In this document: positions 52,901-64,000 of the stretch, one piece after another
Layout: every line of letters starts with the position of its first letter
How positions within the stretch are numbered: the stretch's first letter is position 1
Position numbers and translations under genes: made by a program
NCBI GenBank assembly: GCA_037576195.1
Contig: CM075101.1
Span: 23,126,001 to 23,190,000, forward strand
From: Phytoseiulus persimilis
Lineage: Eukaryota; Arthropoda; Arachnida; Mesostigmata; Phytoseiidae
Length of the DNA: 64,000 bases
Reading direction: 5' to 3'
The notes under the pieces: generated by a model
Databases searched by the model: none
What the model saw: only the letters and a program-made list of their open reading frames with translations
What the model was told of the DNA's origin: nothing

Positions 52901-55453
52901 ACGCCGCTATTTCCAGTATCACGGGCATCGTGACAACTAGATCCCCACAGGCAGCGACGGCGTCAGTTGGCGCAGCGAAACGCCCGCGTCTTCCGGTACA
53001 GAAGATGTGCTCCAGAAAGTCCGAAACCTCTGAAGATAGAGTGAAGGGCAGCTTGTTGTTTGAAACAATGCGGAGTGGAGCCGCCAGAAGTTTTCTAGAA
53101 TGGGAGCCGGAAGACTCGACCCAGTCATCATTCCAGGCTGCATGTGTGGCCAGGCTATAAAGCAAGCTCATTTCTTGCATGAATCGAGGATGGAGCACTC
53201 GAATTCCTCAAAAGGTTGTCACAGAGAGATCGAGTGACGATCTTTGAGGGTAATGACGTCGCATGGAGCGAGCTGACGGAAAGCAGACACTTGAAGGCCG
53301 CTTACATAAAGAGACCGTAACGTTACGTAGATATTTTTCTTCCAAAATAACGACGAGGAGTGGATACCAAGGCTCTTTTGAAGCAGTGCTTCAAATGATC
53401 ATGAACCTGGCTGATGAGGCCGTTTGTATGTGAGCGAGTCGAGACTAGGTCGGTAGTGCGTCTCACGAACGAGAATTCGCTCTCCGCTATTGGAGATCGA
53501 AATGGTTGTTCATGAACTGCCAACTGCCAATAGAGCGTGTTCCCTCTACCGTGTTGTCATTACAGCTCTGCGGCTTCCGTTTCAGACGCGGCAGGCTCGT
53601 TCGTCGCTGCCTGAACCTCCATCCCGACAGAAGCTGACATCCTCCCCTCGCAACTCTCAGGTGGTGCTTGAGCGTCTGATTTCCGAGCCTGTTGCAGCCT
53701 CATTCTCAGGCCATGGCAACCGGTTACCCTCGATTTCAGAAGGATCTTCTTGAAGAACAAAGATCGCTTCACAGCGACTCTCCAGCTGAATTCCATGCCT
53801 CACAGGAGTCACGTGATCGGTTCTCCTGTGGCGTACGTGATAATTGCTGCGAGTCGTCTTGCTGTAATGTCACTCGCTATTCAACCCGAATGATCTCATA
53901 TGACGATGATTATGTATTGCCGGCAGAAACTCGAGCACTTTCTCCGCTCAAGACGAATCAGAATCGTGAAGCAAATCACTTACGATCCGGCCAGACTTTT
54001 ACTGCCGTTCACAGTAATTCTCTCCTCATTTCTCTTCCTTAGACGAATGCGCGCACGGACACAGAAACACTCGAACGAGGAGAGGGGGCAGAAGCTTCGT
54101 GAGCTCCTTCACGACACGGGTAAATGTCCTTGAGTCCCGTGGCTTTTCCGGGATCCATTATGGCACAGGTCGCCGCCTCATCGGTATCAAAACTGCTACA
54201 ATGTGAGGAACTCACACATGCTCCCTTCGACTTCCGTTCTGAGAATCATCAAGTATCATTCGGAATGTTTTGGTCAGCGATCGTTGCATAAGATCGGTAC
54301 AAAAATCGCGCCGCCGTTCCGAACCAAACAATCGTTACGGCTATGAAGACATCTTCTCGATTCTAGCATTATTTCAAGAGGTTTGTTTGGAACGAGTGCA
54401 TATATGGCGCGGCTGGAAATGCCACCACCACCAGCGCCCCTATAACATTCCAGAGTAGTATATAGGAAGAACACGACACTCGCGGTTTCGTATCGGGAAC
54501 GCCGTTCGTCCCCGGGACCACATCCACTCTTTCCGCTTGTCGATCTTGTCGAATCCCTTGTGCAACGGTGAACTCGGGACTCTGAATGTGTTTGTCTCTT
54601 TGCTGAGCTCAATGAGTCTCAAGCTTTAGAGGGGTTGCATCGATCCGGCGTTACCACGGCTCAGGGAGAGGTGAGAAATTCACGAGTAAATTTTCGAGAT
54701 CACTCGTAGGAATCACGGACTTTTTCAGCTTCTCTCAATGGAACGCGCTGATGCCAATAATGTAAAAGTGCCCCTAGTGTGCAGCGAATAACTGATCGTG
54801 ACCACCCCGCGTAGACGGTCGTTCAGACGGATCGGCGGGCGGCCGGCGTTGTTAGAGGAAAGAAACAAATCGCTTTTCTAATGAAAGTACCCGGAAACGT
54901 TCAACTCCTTGGACTGCAGTAAATTGTTCAGACTAAACAGGCAGGGAACAAACCGCGCAAATAATCCAACAAACCTACCTGTTAGATCCTGCAGTACATT
55001 CTGGAGGACGGTTGTTTCATCACAGTCTTTTAAGGGATGCCAGGTGTCCTGACAGACGGCACAGAATGTATAACTACACTTTGAACATTGCAGTCCGTAG
55101 GGATCCGTTGCTGGCTCTGGGAGATGACAAATGTTCCCGCAGGCAGGTCCAGGGCAGAACATCCTCAGTGGGTCGCGAGACACTTGCTGGTTCAGCAGTA
55201 GAACCGCCCACCGCTCGAGGAGTTGGGGTTGGTCCTTGAGGAGACAACGAACTTGCGACTCTCGAAGATCCATATCACAGCTTGCGTGCGGGCACGGGAT
55301 GGTCGCACGACCGTCCTGCACGTTGACGGCAACGTGTTGTCGGAGACACTCTATGCAGAACGAATGCGAACATGGCTCCAGTCTCATGCACTGTTTCAGG
55401 CTCACGACGCACAGGCAGAGCTGGCACAGGTTGGCCACGGCCATGTCCGACAT
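49970..55453 (-). CDS. RNF144: RBR E3 ubiquitin ligase, RNF144-type
   Basis: Two exons, 55453-54979 and 50352-49970, join in phase 1 to 285 residues (human RNF144A: 292). RING1 is [13 protein letters not shown]...[13 protein letters not shown] includes FCPGPACGN...[26 protein letters not shown]2 is [21 protein letters not shown], in which the Cys of DGCAQ is the catalytic residue that takes ubiquitin from the E2. Then comes the family hallmark [31 protein letters not shown] region and a C-terminal membrane segment ([21 protein letters not shown]) before a Cys-rich tail. RNF144 proteins are tail-anchored ligases on endomembranes and the plasma membrane. I chose Met at 55453 because it gives family length. 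The frame is open to 55918 and a longer start at 55681 is possible. The intron is 4626 bp, 10-50 times longer than others here. All zinc ligands appear intact. Confidence 0.93.
50353..54978 (-). other. Large intron of the RNF144 gene
   Basis: This 4626-bp intron has a GTAGGT donor and a TATTTCAG acceptor. It contains several long frames: a 252-codon plus-strand frame at 51185-51943 without an ATG start, a 199-codon plus-strand frame at 52561-53160, and minus-strand frames opposite them. None shows a domain. No transposon ends were recognised. A nested plus-strand gene cannot be ruled out. Confidence 0.6.
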
Positions 55454-55681
55454 GGGAACATCGTTCGCTGACAGCGACCGCACAACGTACTCATGCGATC
55501 GGGTGTCCTTCCTGGAAGTTGACACGAACGTCTGACTCTTTGGCAAGACTCTGCCGAACTTCTGTTTGTTCGACGCACTTCTGAACAGCCAGCCGAACGG
55601 AAGACATCCCCATCTCGATCGACTGTCCTCCTGGGCCCACTGATGAGCCACAGGCCCGCTATGTGACATTCCTTTGTTCAT

Positions 55682-57500
55682 CGGAGGCAGCACAAAATCA
55701 TCACGGCCTCGCGAACTTTTCCACCGAGAACGTTCTCCGGGAATCAGGCACCTGTAATAGTTCTGGATGAGTACGAGCTGGCCAGGATCGTCGGCTAGCC
55801 AACTTCGAACGAGCGGATAGATAGGCGGAGAGATAGTTAGATAGTCAGGCAGACTGACCGCCCAGCCGACAGACGGAGCGAGCGGGCGAGCAGGCGAACG
55901 GACGACCGCCGAACGCACAGGAGAGTTTCACAGATTGCCGGGTGCTTGATCAGAACAACGCGCGCCAACGGGGCCCGTTAGTTACGGGCGAGAGGAACGA
56001 CGAGAAAGAGATCCAGAGGCCACTTTCCACTTTGAAGACTTTGGCTTGTGCCGTGCGCTAGGTCAAAAGTTCACCCTTACAGGATTTCTCCTCCGTAGGA
56101 ATCGCCACAGACAGTGGGACAGCTTGCCAGACACACAGATGAACCGCCGGACGGTCGGACACACTCACAGCTCGCAGACAAACACTTTCAATGTGGGTCA
56201 AAAACAGAAAGCAGGTCAAAATTAGCGAAGAGAATCGACATCGGACTTTCCGGATGCCAATCATGGCTGAGCCGTAGGGAAAGTGGAAACTCCGGGACAC
56301 TTGGAACCGATTCCGAACGCCGGAATCAGATTCGCACCGGCTTTGAAATGGGCTCCTCTGCAGTTCAATATGATTGTGATGCTGCTCCACACCAATGAGA
56401 GAGAAGGGATGGTTCAGCGAAAGCGTTCTCGTTCCGTTGAGATTGAGACGCCGAGCGCGAATCCGAATAGATTGGAAGAGTTTCCATTCGTCCCACCGCG
56501 GCTCCATCTTCTCCCATTCACAGAGATGCCGTGGATGCGAAACACATTCCAGATCTGGGAACTTTACGCGGGCAAGCCGAACACGAAGGCTTCCTCGCCG
56601 CCATCCATGAAATAGCTTTGTAGACTGCCGAAGACACCAGGATTGACATCATTGAATGTCTGCTCGAAGGTGAGCGAAAACAAATGGACTAGGACGCATT
56701 CCGTGCGTTTCGCCTATTACGGCTTCGCATGAGACTCTCTGGGCTGCTATTTCTCCACAGCGTTCCATCCCAGTTTCTCAATCGCCTGACGCTTCACCAG
56801 TTCGATTCTCCAACTGTCAACACCACCGCATCCACATACTCCGAAGCCGAAGGGCATGTTAAAAAATACTTCACCTCGAACAAGCCGGTTCCGTGGCGAT
56901 CTACGCGACGTTCTCCCTCTAGCTGGATTCTGGTGTCGGAAGCAACCGTCTAACTAAATGTGACAGATGTTGCCAAGCTTGTTTGTTGTCGGTAACATGG
57001 AGTGTGAGCCGCGCGCCTGTTATAAGCGAGCCGATACGCGTGGGAGAGGGAAACGAGCGTGGATGGGCACCGATAAAGCACTTGGAGTTGAAGAAATCCT
57101 CTCAAAGTTTCCCCACCCAAAGTGGAATTCGAATCTGATCCTAGCGACTCAATGAGCCCATTACAAGCGGTTTGGGATCACCGGTTCGCATAGAAACTGT
57201 TACATTCGAGTACCGCCTCTCACGAACGTTGCCATCTCGGCGACAACAGCGATAAACGATTTCAACATGAATGTTTGCTGTGATTTTCCTCTGATTTTCG
57301 AGCAGATTGGAAGCCTGCCACCCGACCTATTGGTTCGAGATTTTCCGTAAGGAGAGGATTGCCCACATCTTTCAATCAGCCAATTGATGACGAAACGAGT
57401 GATGTTTTGAAATCTGGCCAGATTCCTCCCAGTTTTCCTCTGCGCCACCCGATATCATGGAACGGAAGTCGTAAAACCGTTCGCAGGTTATCTGGATCCC
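55682..57500. other. RNF144 upstream region, no further gene supported
   Basis: The left part holds the 5' region of RNF144, with degenerate tetranucleotide repeats (GATA/TAGA, CAGA and CGAA types) at 55809-55915 that probably lie in the leader or promoter. To the right, frames on both strands (150 codons minus at 56058-56507; 110 codons plus at 56283-56615) overlap without recognisable domains. Confidence 0.4.
55809..55915. repeat. Degenerate tetranucleotide repeats upstream of RNF144
   Basis: Imperfect GATA/TAGA, CAGA, GCGA and CGAA tetramers follow one another for about 105 bp. They lie just upstream of the RNF144 coding region on the minus strand. A similar CAGA/CGGA patch lies near 600-680. 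Confidence 0.5.
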
Positions 57501-57512
57501 GTGATTCATTCG

Positions 57513-58407
57513 TTGTCTATGTGTACGATGCTCCACTCAGATTTTCCGGGAAAAAAATGCCTCACTGATGAAGTTGTCACGATTCCGAGCTTCCTCCTCG
57601 TTCAGACTTCCGCGATCGAGATCGAAACTGATTCCATGATAACCGGCTGCTCGATGCGAGGTGCCGTGGGAGTTCGTACTTCGGTCGTTTCAGAGAGAGT
57701 CGATGCTGGATCCTCGGTGACTTCATCGGTCCGGGCGGACGAGACGAGGCTTCCAAGCGCGAATAGCTCACGTGGTGGTCGCCGACGGCTCTTGGTCACA
57801 GTTCGACATCATCCCGACGGATCGCACACGCCTGGCCTATATTCGAACAACGCGAGGATTTTGCATGGTGCTATGTTTTGTTATTGCTCCCAGAAAGCAC
57901 AGAACGGCGGGCTCCCATTCCGGGAACTTGGAATGGTGGCACAGATTCTTCGAAACGTAAGTGAGCCTCATTTCTGGGAATTTCCCCGCCGTCCGTCGTT
58001 GTTCCGACGGTCTGTTTTGATCATTTACTCCTGAGCTTGTTTCGAAATCTGCGAAAATACAGCTCGGACCTAATGACAGTGTGGTCGAGGTATTTTACAA
58101 CTCTCCGTTCAAGGTATCAAAAAGGCAAACATTGAGGCAACAAGGAGGTGTTTACGGTTCGACACAGACGACCCAGATACGTCCGGAGGTCACATTTTCT
58201 TCCACTGACTCTGATACTGCGCTGGAAGATGCATATCCGAAATCAGCCTCAATTCGAGGAATAGAGCCGACTTCTCTTTGTAAATCGTTCCAGAACCATT
58301 CGATGCTTCACTCAACAGAATGGAGCGAACTTGATACTGAGAAGAGCTCTTCAATAAATTGTCCTTCCAACGACGAGGGCATCTTCCAGTGCAAGAAACC
58401 GGCTTGA
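57513..58407 (+). CDS. Possible two-exon gene, unrecognised
   Basis: A plus-strand frame is open to a clean donor at 57956/57957 (CGAAAC/GTAAGT, phase 0). The next exon starts at 58063 after AAAATACAG and stays in frame to a TGA at 58405-58407. Around the join it reads FRELGMVAQILRN then LGPNDSVVEVFYNSPFK, which looks like folded protein; the rest of exon 2 is Ser/Thr-rich and ends QCKKPA. The first in-frame ATG is at about 57513, but a true start or upstream exon is uncertain. No family was recognised. Confidence 0.4.
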
Positions 58408-59366
58408 TTTCAGGGAGACGAGTCCCATTCATTCTCGCATTTGCGGCGAGGGTTTTGGCGGGAACGCATCCCGAATCCGGCCGCTGACATCGTTCAACGC
58501 AATGAGCTCTCCGAGAGTTTCACGATGCTCAAGAGTATCTGGAATTCAGCTCGTGGAAGACACGCGCAACGCTACCGGTATTGAAGACAGTTCATTGACT
58601 GCGCGGCCCCCTCTAACTTGGATTGTGACAGCCAGTGCATTCTTTCCAAGAATATGTTCAGTTACTAAGTCGTTGACTCGCTCGCGCCGCCACAGCCATC
58701 GCTGTCGCGGACGGTGAGGCCAATGCTGCCATGACCCTGAGCAGCGAACTCACCTCACAGCATAGATCGGGACCGACTGACGGCTGTGGTCTGAGTCTGC
58801 GAGAATAACATGAAGTCACTTGACATTTGCTACCAATGACTCATGATCAACGCCCCAAAAATAGCACCCGAAAACAGCCTTGAAAAATGAGCCGGAGAAA
58901 ATAACGGTCGGTCGCTAAACCCATGACAATAACAATCATCGGCCGAGGAGCGAGACACAGCAGCGATCGACCTTTCATCGAGGGAACTTTCTAAAAATGG
59001 AGAGACACGAGTGCAACTGAACAACTCCGGATCCGGAAGCGGCCCAGCGATTCGGAATGTTGGAGCGTCTTCCGAATGAGATCGCTGCGCTTCTCTGAAA
59101 GCAGTGATCTTTTAGTGATCGCGCTCGCGCGTGGACAGTTCCCGTCGCCTGTGCTGGCGCTCCAGCTCATGCTAATTGCAGCATTAGGGGAAATTATAAT
59201 AATATGTTGACCGGACGTAAGAGTGGGGGTTGTTTCGCGGCAGCGGGGATCGTTTCTATCCGACTTCCATTCGGAGATCAAGGGTCTTCCCAGGCGAACC
59301 CAGACAGCCCGACTACGGACGGAATCCTCTTTGGATGGCGGAAAAGCGGAGATCCCTGTTTGTCTC
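58408..59366. other. No supported gene
   Basis: Only short overlapping frames are present and no repeat was recognised. Confidence 0.5.
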
Positions 59367-59394
59367 TCCGTCCGTCCGTCCGTCCGTCCGTCCG
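59367..59394. repeat. TCCG microsatellite, seven units
   Basis: Seven perfect head-to-tail TCCG units followed by a diverged TCTG. It lies about 30 bp upstream of a possible small secreted-protein frame. Confidence 0.95.
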
Positions 59395-59423
59395 TCTGTC
59401 ACTAAATCTCGGCCAGATTCGCG

Positions 59424-59783
59424 GTGACGACAACCATTCTGTTGCTTATTATAGCAGCAGCTGGTGAAGCAGCAGCAGCAGAAGAATTGAGTTCCGCTTC
59501 ATTAGGAGCTGCTCTAAGCCGCTTCGATGAGACAGTACGAAGACATCACGTGCTGATCTGGCATGACCAGCTACTCAACGAGCATCGGATCTTCCCCAGT
59601 CGGAGACTCCAGATCCGAAAGATGGATCTGATCTCCCGGAAGGCACTCGTCAAGAGAGCAATCGCGTATCTTGGAATGCTTGCGGCATTCCTGCAAGTGT
59701 GCGCGGAGATCAAAGGACTCGAAGGACGGTGTCATTCTTCCGCTGTTCCTTTTACAATTTGTTTTGCTCGCGGTCTGGGGTGA
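59424..59783 (+). CDS. Possible small secreted protein or first exon
   Basis: A 119-codon frame starts with ATG and a signal-peptide-like run (MTTTILLLIIAAAGEAAAA), followed by a helical stretch and HHVLIWHDQLLNEHR. A second hydrophobic stretch (AYLGMLAAFLQVC) lies near the C-terminus. The opposite strand is also open with Cys- and His-containing sequence, so coding on either strand is uncertain. No family is recognised, and the Ala run may simply reflect a GCA repeat. Confidence 0.25.
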   Translation: MTTTILLLIIAAAGEAAAAEELSSASLGAALSRFDETVRRHHVLIWHDQLLNEHRIFPSRRLQIRKMDLISRKALVKRAIAYLGMLAAFLQVCAEIKGLEGRCHSSAVPFTICFARGLG

Positions 59784-62656
59784 TTCCATGAATGAGCGAT
59801 GCGCGCATCGACCTCTCCCCGCAAGACCAACAGGCACTGAACGAATACCACTCAAGCAGGAGTTTTACAAACAGACTTTTGAACTTCTGGATTCTCTGAG
59901 ATCGGTGAGCAGAAGAACAAGCTCCTCAGGATTAGTTCCCGGTGAACCAATCGGATGCCAGCTCACGGCGCGGATCTGAACTCCAGAACGGAGGTCTCTA
60001 GAGGTTCGCCTAATTGACTCGGAGATTTCAACTCGCATTATCTCGCTTGCGTTCCGTTGCGCTTATGAATGAGAATCGCGCTCGTTACTTCCGGAACCTG
60101 AGCTTCGTCCGTTGCCATTTGCTCGGAATCTCCGATTGGAGCAGATATCGATGACCTCCTGTTCCCGGAACACGGAGTCGGCGCGGCTGACCAAAAACTG
60201 GACGAGCCCTGCACAACGAATGCTGAATCGGCCTCGACGCATCGACTGCTTCCTGTCCCGTTCCGCTTGTGGCCAGCCTCCTGGTTTCGAAATGTTCATT
60301 TCGATGCGGCGCATTGGGCCCGACCTTTTCAACTCCGGCTCCAGGAGCTTGGATAGTCTCTCGAAGGGCCTGAGTGAGGTTTGATCGATCCTTTGCTCGC
60401 AGTGCTCCGTGTTTATCAGGGGTTTTCACGAGTTGATGCGCATCCTAGGCCTGGCCGTTCGCAATCCGCATCCTGAACGCTGGTCGTTGGAGGCTGGAAC
60501 CCCGCGTGTACGGGTATGGCTTCCACATCCCGTCGGCGGGAAGCTTCACAGAGGGAGGTCCGGAAAAAATTGGCGGAGGTTTCCCATTTCACTCTGTCGA
60601 GTCCGGTCGGCTCTGAGATGCAATCAGCATCGAAAGACCGCCATGCGAAACGATTGGATCCGCCGAGAGCCGAGTGGGCCATTGTGTGAGTGACGAATTC
60701 AAGGTTAAGCTCAGAGTCTCGTATCAAACACAACCTCGGTTCGGTGATTCTCGCTGGTTGGACGATGGCGAGGACCCCAGCGAACGCAATCATATTTCCA
60801 GTTCGCGAGAAGAGCAAGCCAGCTGCCCCGAGGAAGAACTCAAATTGGGCACAAGAGATTCAAAAGAGCCATTCGAGACGAAGATAAACAGTTTCTCAAG
60901 TTGATGTTTGAGATTCATCGGATCGCTAAAGGGTTTCCGTTATCTAAGCTTCGGCCTTGTCAAAACATCGCTGGCTGCGTCCTCGAATCGGATCAGAGGA
61001 GTGTTATTCCGAGCGATGGAAACTTGGATAACTTTTCCATAATAACGCGCAGCAAAGATAATGGCTCAAACCGACAACGAAGGTCTCAATCAGGTGGGGA
61101 TTCCTTTTGCCTACGATTTCTTCTCGGCAAAGGGAACGTCTTGGGGCCTCCCGGGGTTCCCACGGGCAGGAGGGTCTTCCAACGAATGCGAAGCACGATG
61201 ACATTCTTCTCAAAACTGTTTATATTCTCGACAGCGGCTGTCGAGTTTTAAGAGCTCTCCCGGCCACAAATCGTCGGAAAGGTGTGAACTTCTGACATCC
61301 TCGAACAGCAATGCTCCGAGCGTCAGACCAGCTTGTCACTGAGTTAGAAACCTGATCAAACAATTTGTTTCAATGATTTGACAGCTGAACTTCCCCGTTG
61401 TTCACATACCTGTCGTTTCCGAATCCCTCAACGCGCTGTGGTCAATTCACACAGATGCCGCGGTCGGAGGATTTCGGATGGCGTACTCTAGGAATTCTCA
61501 TGCCCGATTTCGGAAGGAAACATCAGTTTTTTCACAATATCCGATCGCACGGTGAATCGGCCTTGCTAGATCGCAAACACGGTGGCCCTCTAGCAGGCGA
61601 GAGATCTCCGTGTGCGCATGTGCGAACGGAAGATGCCCTCACTCGTATCGGTGAGGGCGGCAGCCCTTGAGGGAAGGAACGGCCACACTGTTGCCATAGC
61701 GAGAAGAATACCTTCAGGAAGGGAGAGAACACAACACGTACTCGACCCATCCGTCGGAACGGTTCCTTGGGACGTGAATTGCACGAGAGGCGACTCGTCT
61801 ATATGGTATGCGCTATGGACGCGTAGTTCCAGGACACAGGACCCTTGTAACGCAAAATGAAAAGACCGAACGTAAATCCACAAATTCCGTTTCCGAAGGG
61901 GAAAAAGTGAATCTTCAGAGAACTGTCGGACGGTTTCTTCAACCTGGGTAGTATTCAACGCCACTCAAGTTGCCCTCCGGGCTTGAGTTCATAGCTCCAG
62001 ACGTGTCTCGAGGATCCACGAGATAAGCCCAACCTCCTTCGCCGATAGCTATTGGAACCATTCTCGTCTGAGAAACCGCTTGAGGCGGCTTGAGTTTGCG
62101 CGAGGTGTCGCGCAGACTTTTGCCACCAAATTCGTCTAACAACGGCGATTCTTAGGTTGATGGCAACATCGCATCAACGGTGCTCTCCTCGGAAATGTTC
62201 CAAACGAACCAGACAATTGCTTGAAAATGACTCGGAGGGATCTCTGGATCATCGAAGCATCCTCGGATGTACCCTCGATGAGTGTACGCTCAACTCCGAC
62301 ACGAGGAATCCAATGAAGAAGCCTTGCGATCTATGTCGACCCACGACTCCATCCTGCAAAGAGGAACAGCGCTGCCTCGCTCGGTAACTTCTCAATCGGG
62401 AGTTCTCCGGCATGTTGTAGGTAACCTCATGCTGTTCCCGCTGGAGCTGTGACTCGCAGGTGTCCGGCATTCGAGCCTGATACTTGCGAGGCCACTATGC
62501 GAGCTTCGCAATCGTTTTCGTGAATCACGTCTCCGCTGTCTTGAGCGTTATCCCGCCCCGGCTGACAATCTTCGGCGTTTCCAACTCCCAGCAACATAAG
62601 AGAGAAATCTGAGAGGACAATCTGAGTCAGAACGAAAGCCCTGTGTCGTTAGGTTT
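59784..62656. other. No supported gene
   Basis: Many 60-130-codon frames overlap on both strands. A plus-strand stretch ending at AGATCG/GTGAGC (about 59909) reads KQEFYKQTFELLDSLRS and may be an exon. A 46-codon frame at about 61061 starts MAQTDNEGLNQ. Neither can be linked to other exons. Confidence 0.4.
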
Positions 62657-63048
62657 TTGACAGCCGCGGCTCCGTGTATCGAGTTTTTCCTCCGATGGGT
62701 CCTCCTCCGATCGAATTTTCGTCGAGGTCGTCGGTTTATCCGACGAAGACTTTCGACTTCGTCGGTTGCTTCGACTGACTCGTACCCACACGATACCTGG
62801 TTTTCTCTTATGGAGATTATTTCCGAGGAGCAAACCCGTTGCAAGGTGCGATGGGTAAACAGAACATTTCCATTTCTCGCTCTGACGATCTTTTTCAGAA
62901 TGTTCGAAGCCAGTCTGAGAGTAGCGGTGGAGTGTCTGAGGGATATGCGAGTGCGAAAATTCTGGTCTCATATCAAAAGCACAGAAGAAAAACCCGGGAA
63001 GGAACGGTACGAAAATTGCGAAAACCGAGTTCGAAGCATGTTCAGTAG
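62657..63048 (+). CDS. Possible terminal exons of an unrecognised basic protein
   Basis: A plus-strand frame is open to a donor at 62845/62846 (TGCAAG/GTGCGA, phase 0). After a 53-bp intron with a CTTTTTCAG acceptor, the next exon (62899-63048) continues in phase 0 to TAG. The first part is Arg-rich then Ser/Thr-rich; the join reads EEQTRCK then NVRSQSESSGG, and the end is strongly basic (HRRKTREGTVRKLRK). No ATG start was settled and no family recognised. Clean borders and phase are the only support. Confidence 0.35.
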
Positions 63049-63504
63049 ATGCTCGCTTAGCGTTGAGGGAGATGTGCTAGAACACAGCCGCTGCGATCGG
63101 CATGAGCAGCAGTCTTAGGTGAAGCTAGAGCTAGCTGGGCATGATTGCCACGCGAGTAGATTCCACAGAATGATAGCAGGGGAGAGAACATCCCAGAGAG
63201 ATCGGGAGGAGGCGAAGTGATGGCGCTCGAGGAGCCAGGCTGAGCTGTGGCGATCTTCTCTCGTACTGAAAAATGGGAAGAACGGCGATACTATACAGGG
63301 TGGTCGCAAGAATACTCAATACTCGGGTATACGAATGAACTGAGCAGAACGGAATCCTAGGCGGAATGGTGGAGGACCTCAGGAGGGGCCGCAGAGCAGA
63401 CAACTGTATCTTCATGCTAACAATGATAACCGAAATGCTCAGGAAAAGAAGAGGGGCCTGAGGGTAACCGTTTTTGACTGCTCTAAACCACGCGACAGGG
63501 CAGA

Positions 63505-63557
63505 CAGGAACAAACGCTAAAATATAATGGGTCATTATATTATGGCGTTTGTTCCTG
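63505..63557. repeat. Short perfect inverted repeat
   Basis: CAGGAACAAACGC (63505-63517) is mirrored by GCGTTTGTTCCTG (63545-63557) across a 27-bp AT-rich loop that is itself partly palindromic (TATAATGGGTCATTATA). It could form a stable hairpin or be the fused ends of an element. Confidence 0.8.
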
Positions 63558-63604
63558 CATGTCGAATTTCATTAATAATGACATTCAACATACATGGTGT
63601 CTAA

Positions 63605-63853
63605 TTTTGGTCGAGAATTTTCGAGCCCGATCTTGTTTTGGCCATAACTTTTTCAATCCTTGGAATTTTCCTGGAAATCAAAAAGTGATCGATAGAGGAG
63701 ATGGCGGTGGTATCTGATCGAACTTGCGGTCAGGAAATTGTTCAAATTTTCACACCTACCTAGACCCCTGTTTCTCCTGTACAATTTTTTTCCCGAGACC
63801 TCTCCAAAAGTTATGGCAAAGACAAGATCAGGGCCGAAAAGTCCCGACCAAAA
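63605..63853. repeat. Long imperfect inverted repeat (foldback)
   Basis: The left arm at 63605-63653 (TTTTGGTCGAGAATTTTCGA...CCATAACTTTT) pairs with the right arm at 63806-63853 read in complement (TTTTGGTCGGGACTTTTCGG...CCATAACTTTT). About 80-85% of positions match over some 48 bp, with a 152-bp spacer. It looks like a foldback or MITE-like element reaching towards the window edge. No target duplication was identified. Confidence 0.7.
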
Positions 63854-64000
63854 AATGCTTTGGTCTGAAAATAAGTGTGCCAAACGGTCTAAGATAGGGT
63901 GTCAAAGTGAGGAAATCCGAGAACATTCTTGATGAAGACGAGCGCTGATATGTGGTCCGATCGATTTTATCTTGGTAGACGAGCTGGATCGGGCTTCGCA

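Noticed and set aside
59571..59855. Minus-strand frame with TRAF-like Cys/His spacing
   Set aside because: Only one partial Cys/His cluster, no repeats of it and no splice partner.

Overview
This is nuclear DNA from an arthropod-like animal. The coding genes are cut by short introns (mostly 50-190 bp) with GT-AG borders, base composition is close to 50% GC, and the proteins are animal-type: cohesin SMC3, an RNF144-type RBR ubiquitin ligase, a DHX33-type helicase and a CCDC142-family protein. The compactness and GC level suggest a mite, possibly a predatory (phytoseiid) mite. That is inference; no taxon-specific marker was seen.

Layout. Positions 1-18,400 are gene-poor: no gene can be supported, but diverged copies of one intron-bearing segment lie at about 12.2, 14.1 and 15.7 kb. 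Positions 18.4-26.7 kb form a dense cluster: an RG-rich gene (-), a possible small membrane protein (+), a 116-residue gene (-), and SMC3 (+). The last two are head to head with about 270 bp between their start codons, and SMC3 has a first coding exon of only five codons. Positions 26.7-31.5 kb hold only tentative exons. From 31.6 to 36.2 kb a 13-exon gene reads as CCDC142. It is followed at once by an intronless DHX33-like helicase (36.2-38.3 kb) and a three-exon 126-residue gene (38.5-39.2 kb).

Positions 40.0-42.2 kb hold mobile DNA: a broken hAT element keeping the C-terminal part of its transposase, and a complete 325-bp pogo/Tigger-type MITE with a TA target duplication. A second, solitary fragment resembling the hAT end lies in a CCDC142 intron. 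At 45.6-46.1 kb a two-exon gene would encode a 64-residue single-pass membrane microprotein. RNF144 (-) spans 50.0-55.5 kb with one 4.6-kb intron, far longer than any other intron here. Positions 55.7-64 kb hold tentative exons, a TCCG microsatellite and two inverted repeats near the right edge.

The recognised genes do not form one pathway. SMC3 acts in chromosome cohesion, DHX33-type helicases in ribosome biogenesis and translation, RNF144 in membrane-tethered ubiquitination. Exon joins given here were derived by hand from splice sites and reading-frame phase; transcript data would settle them.
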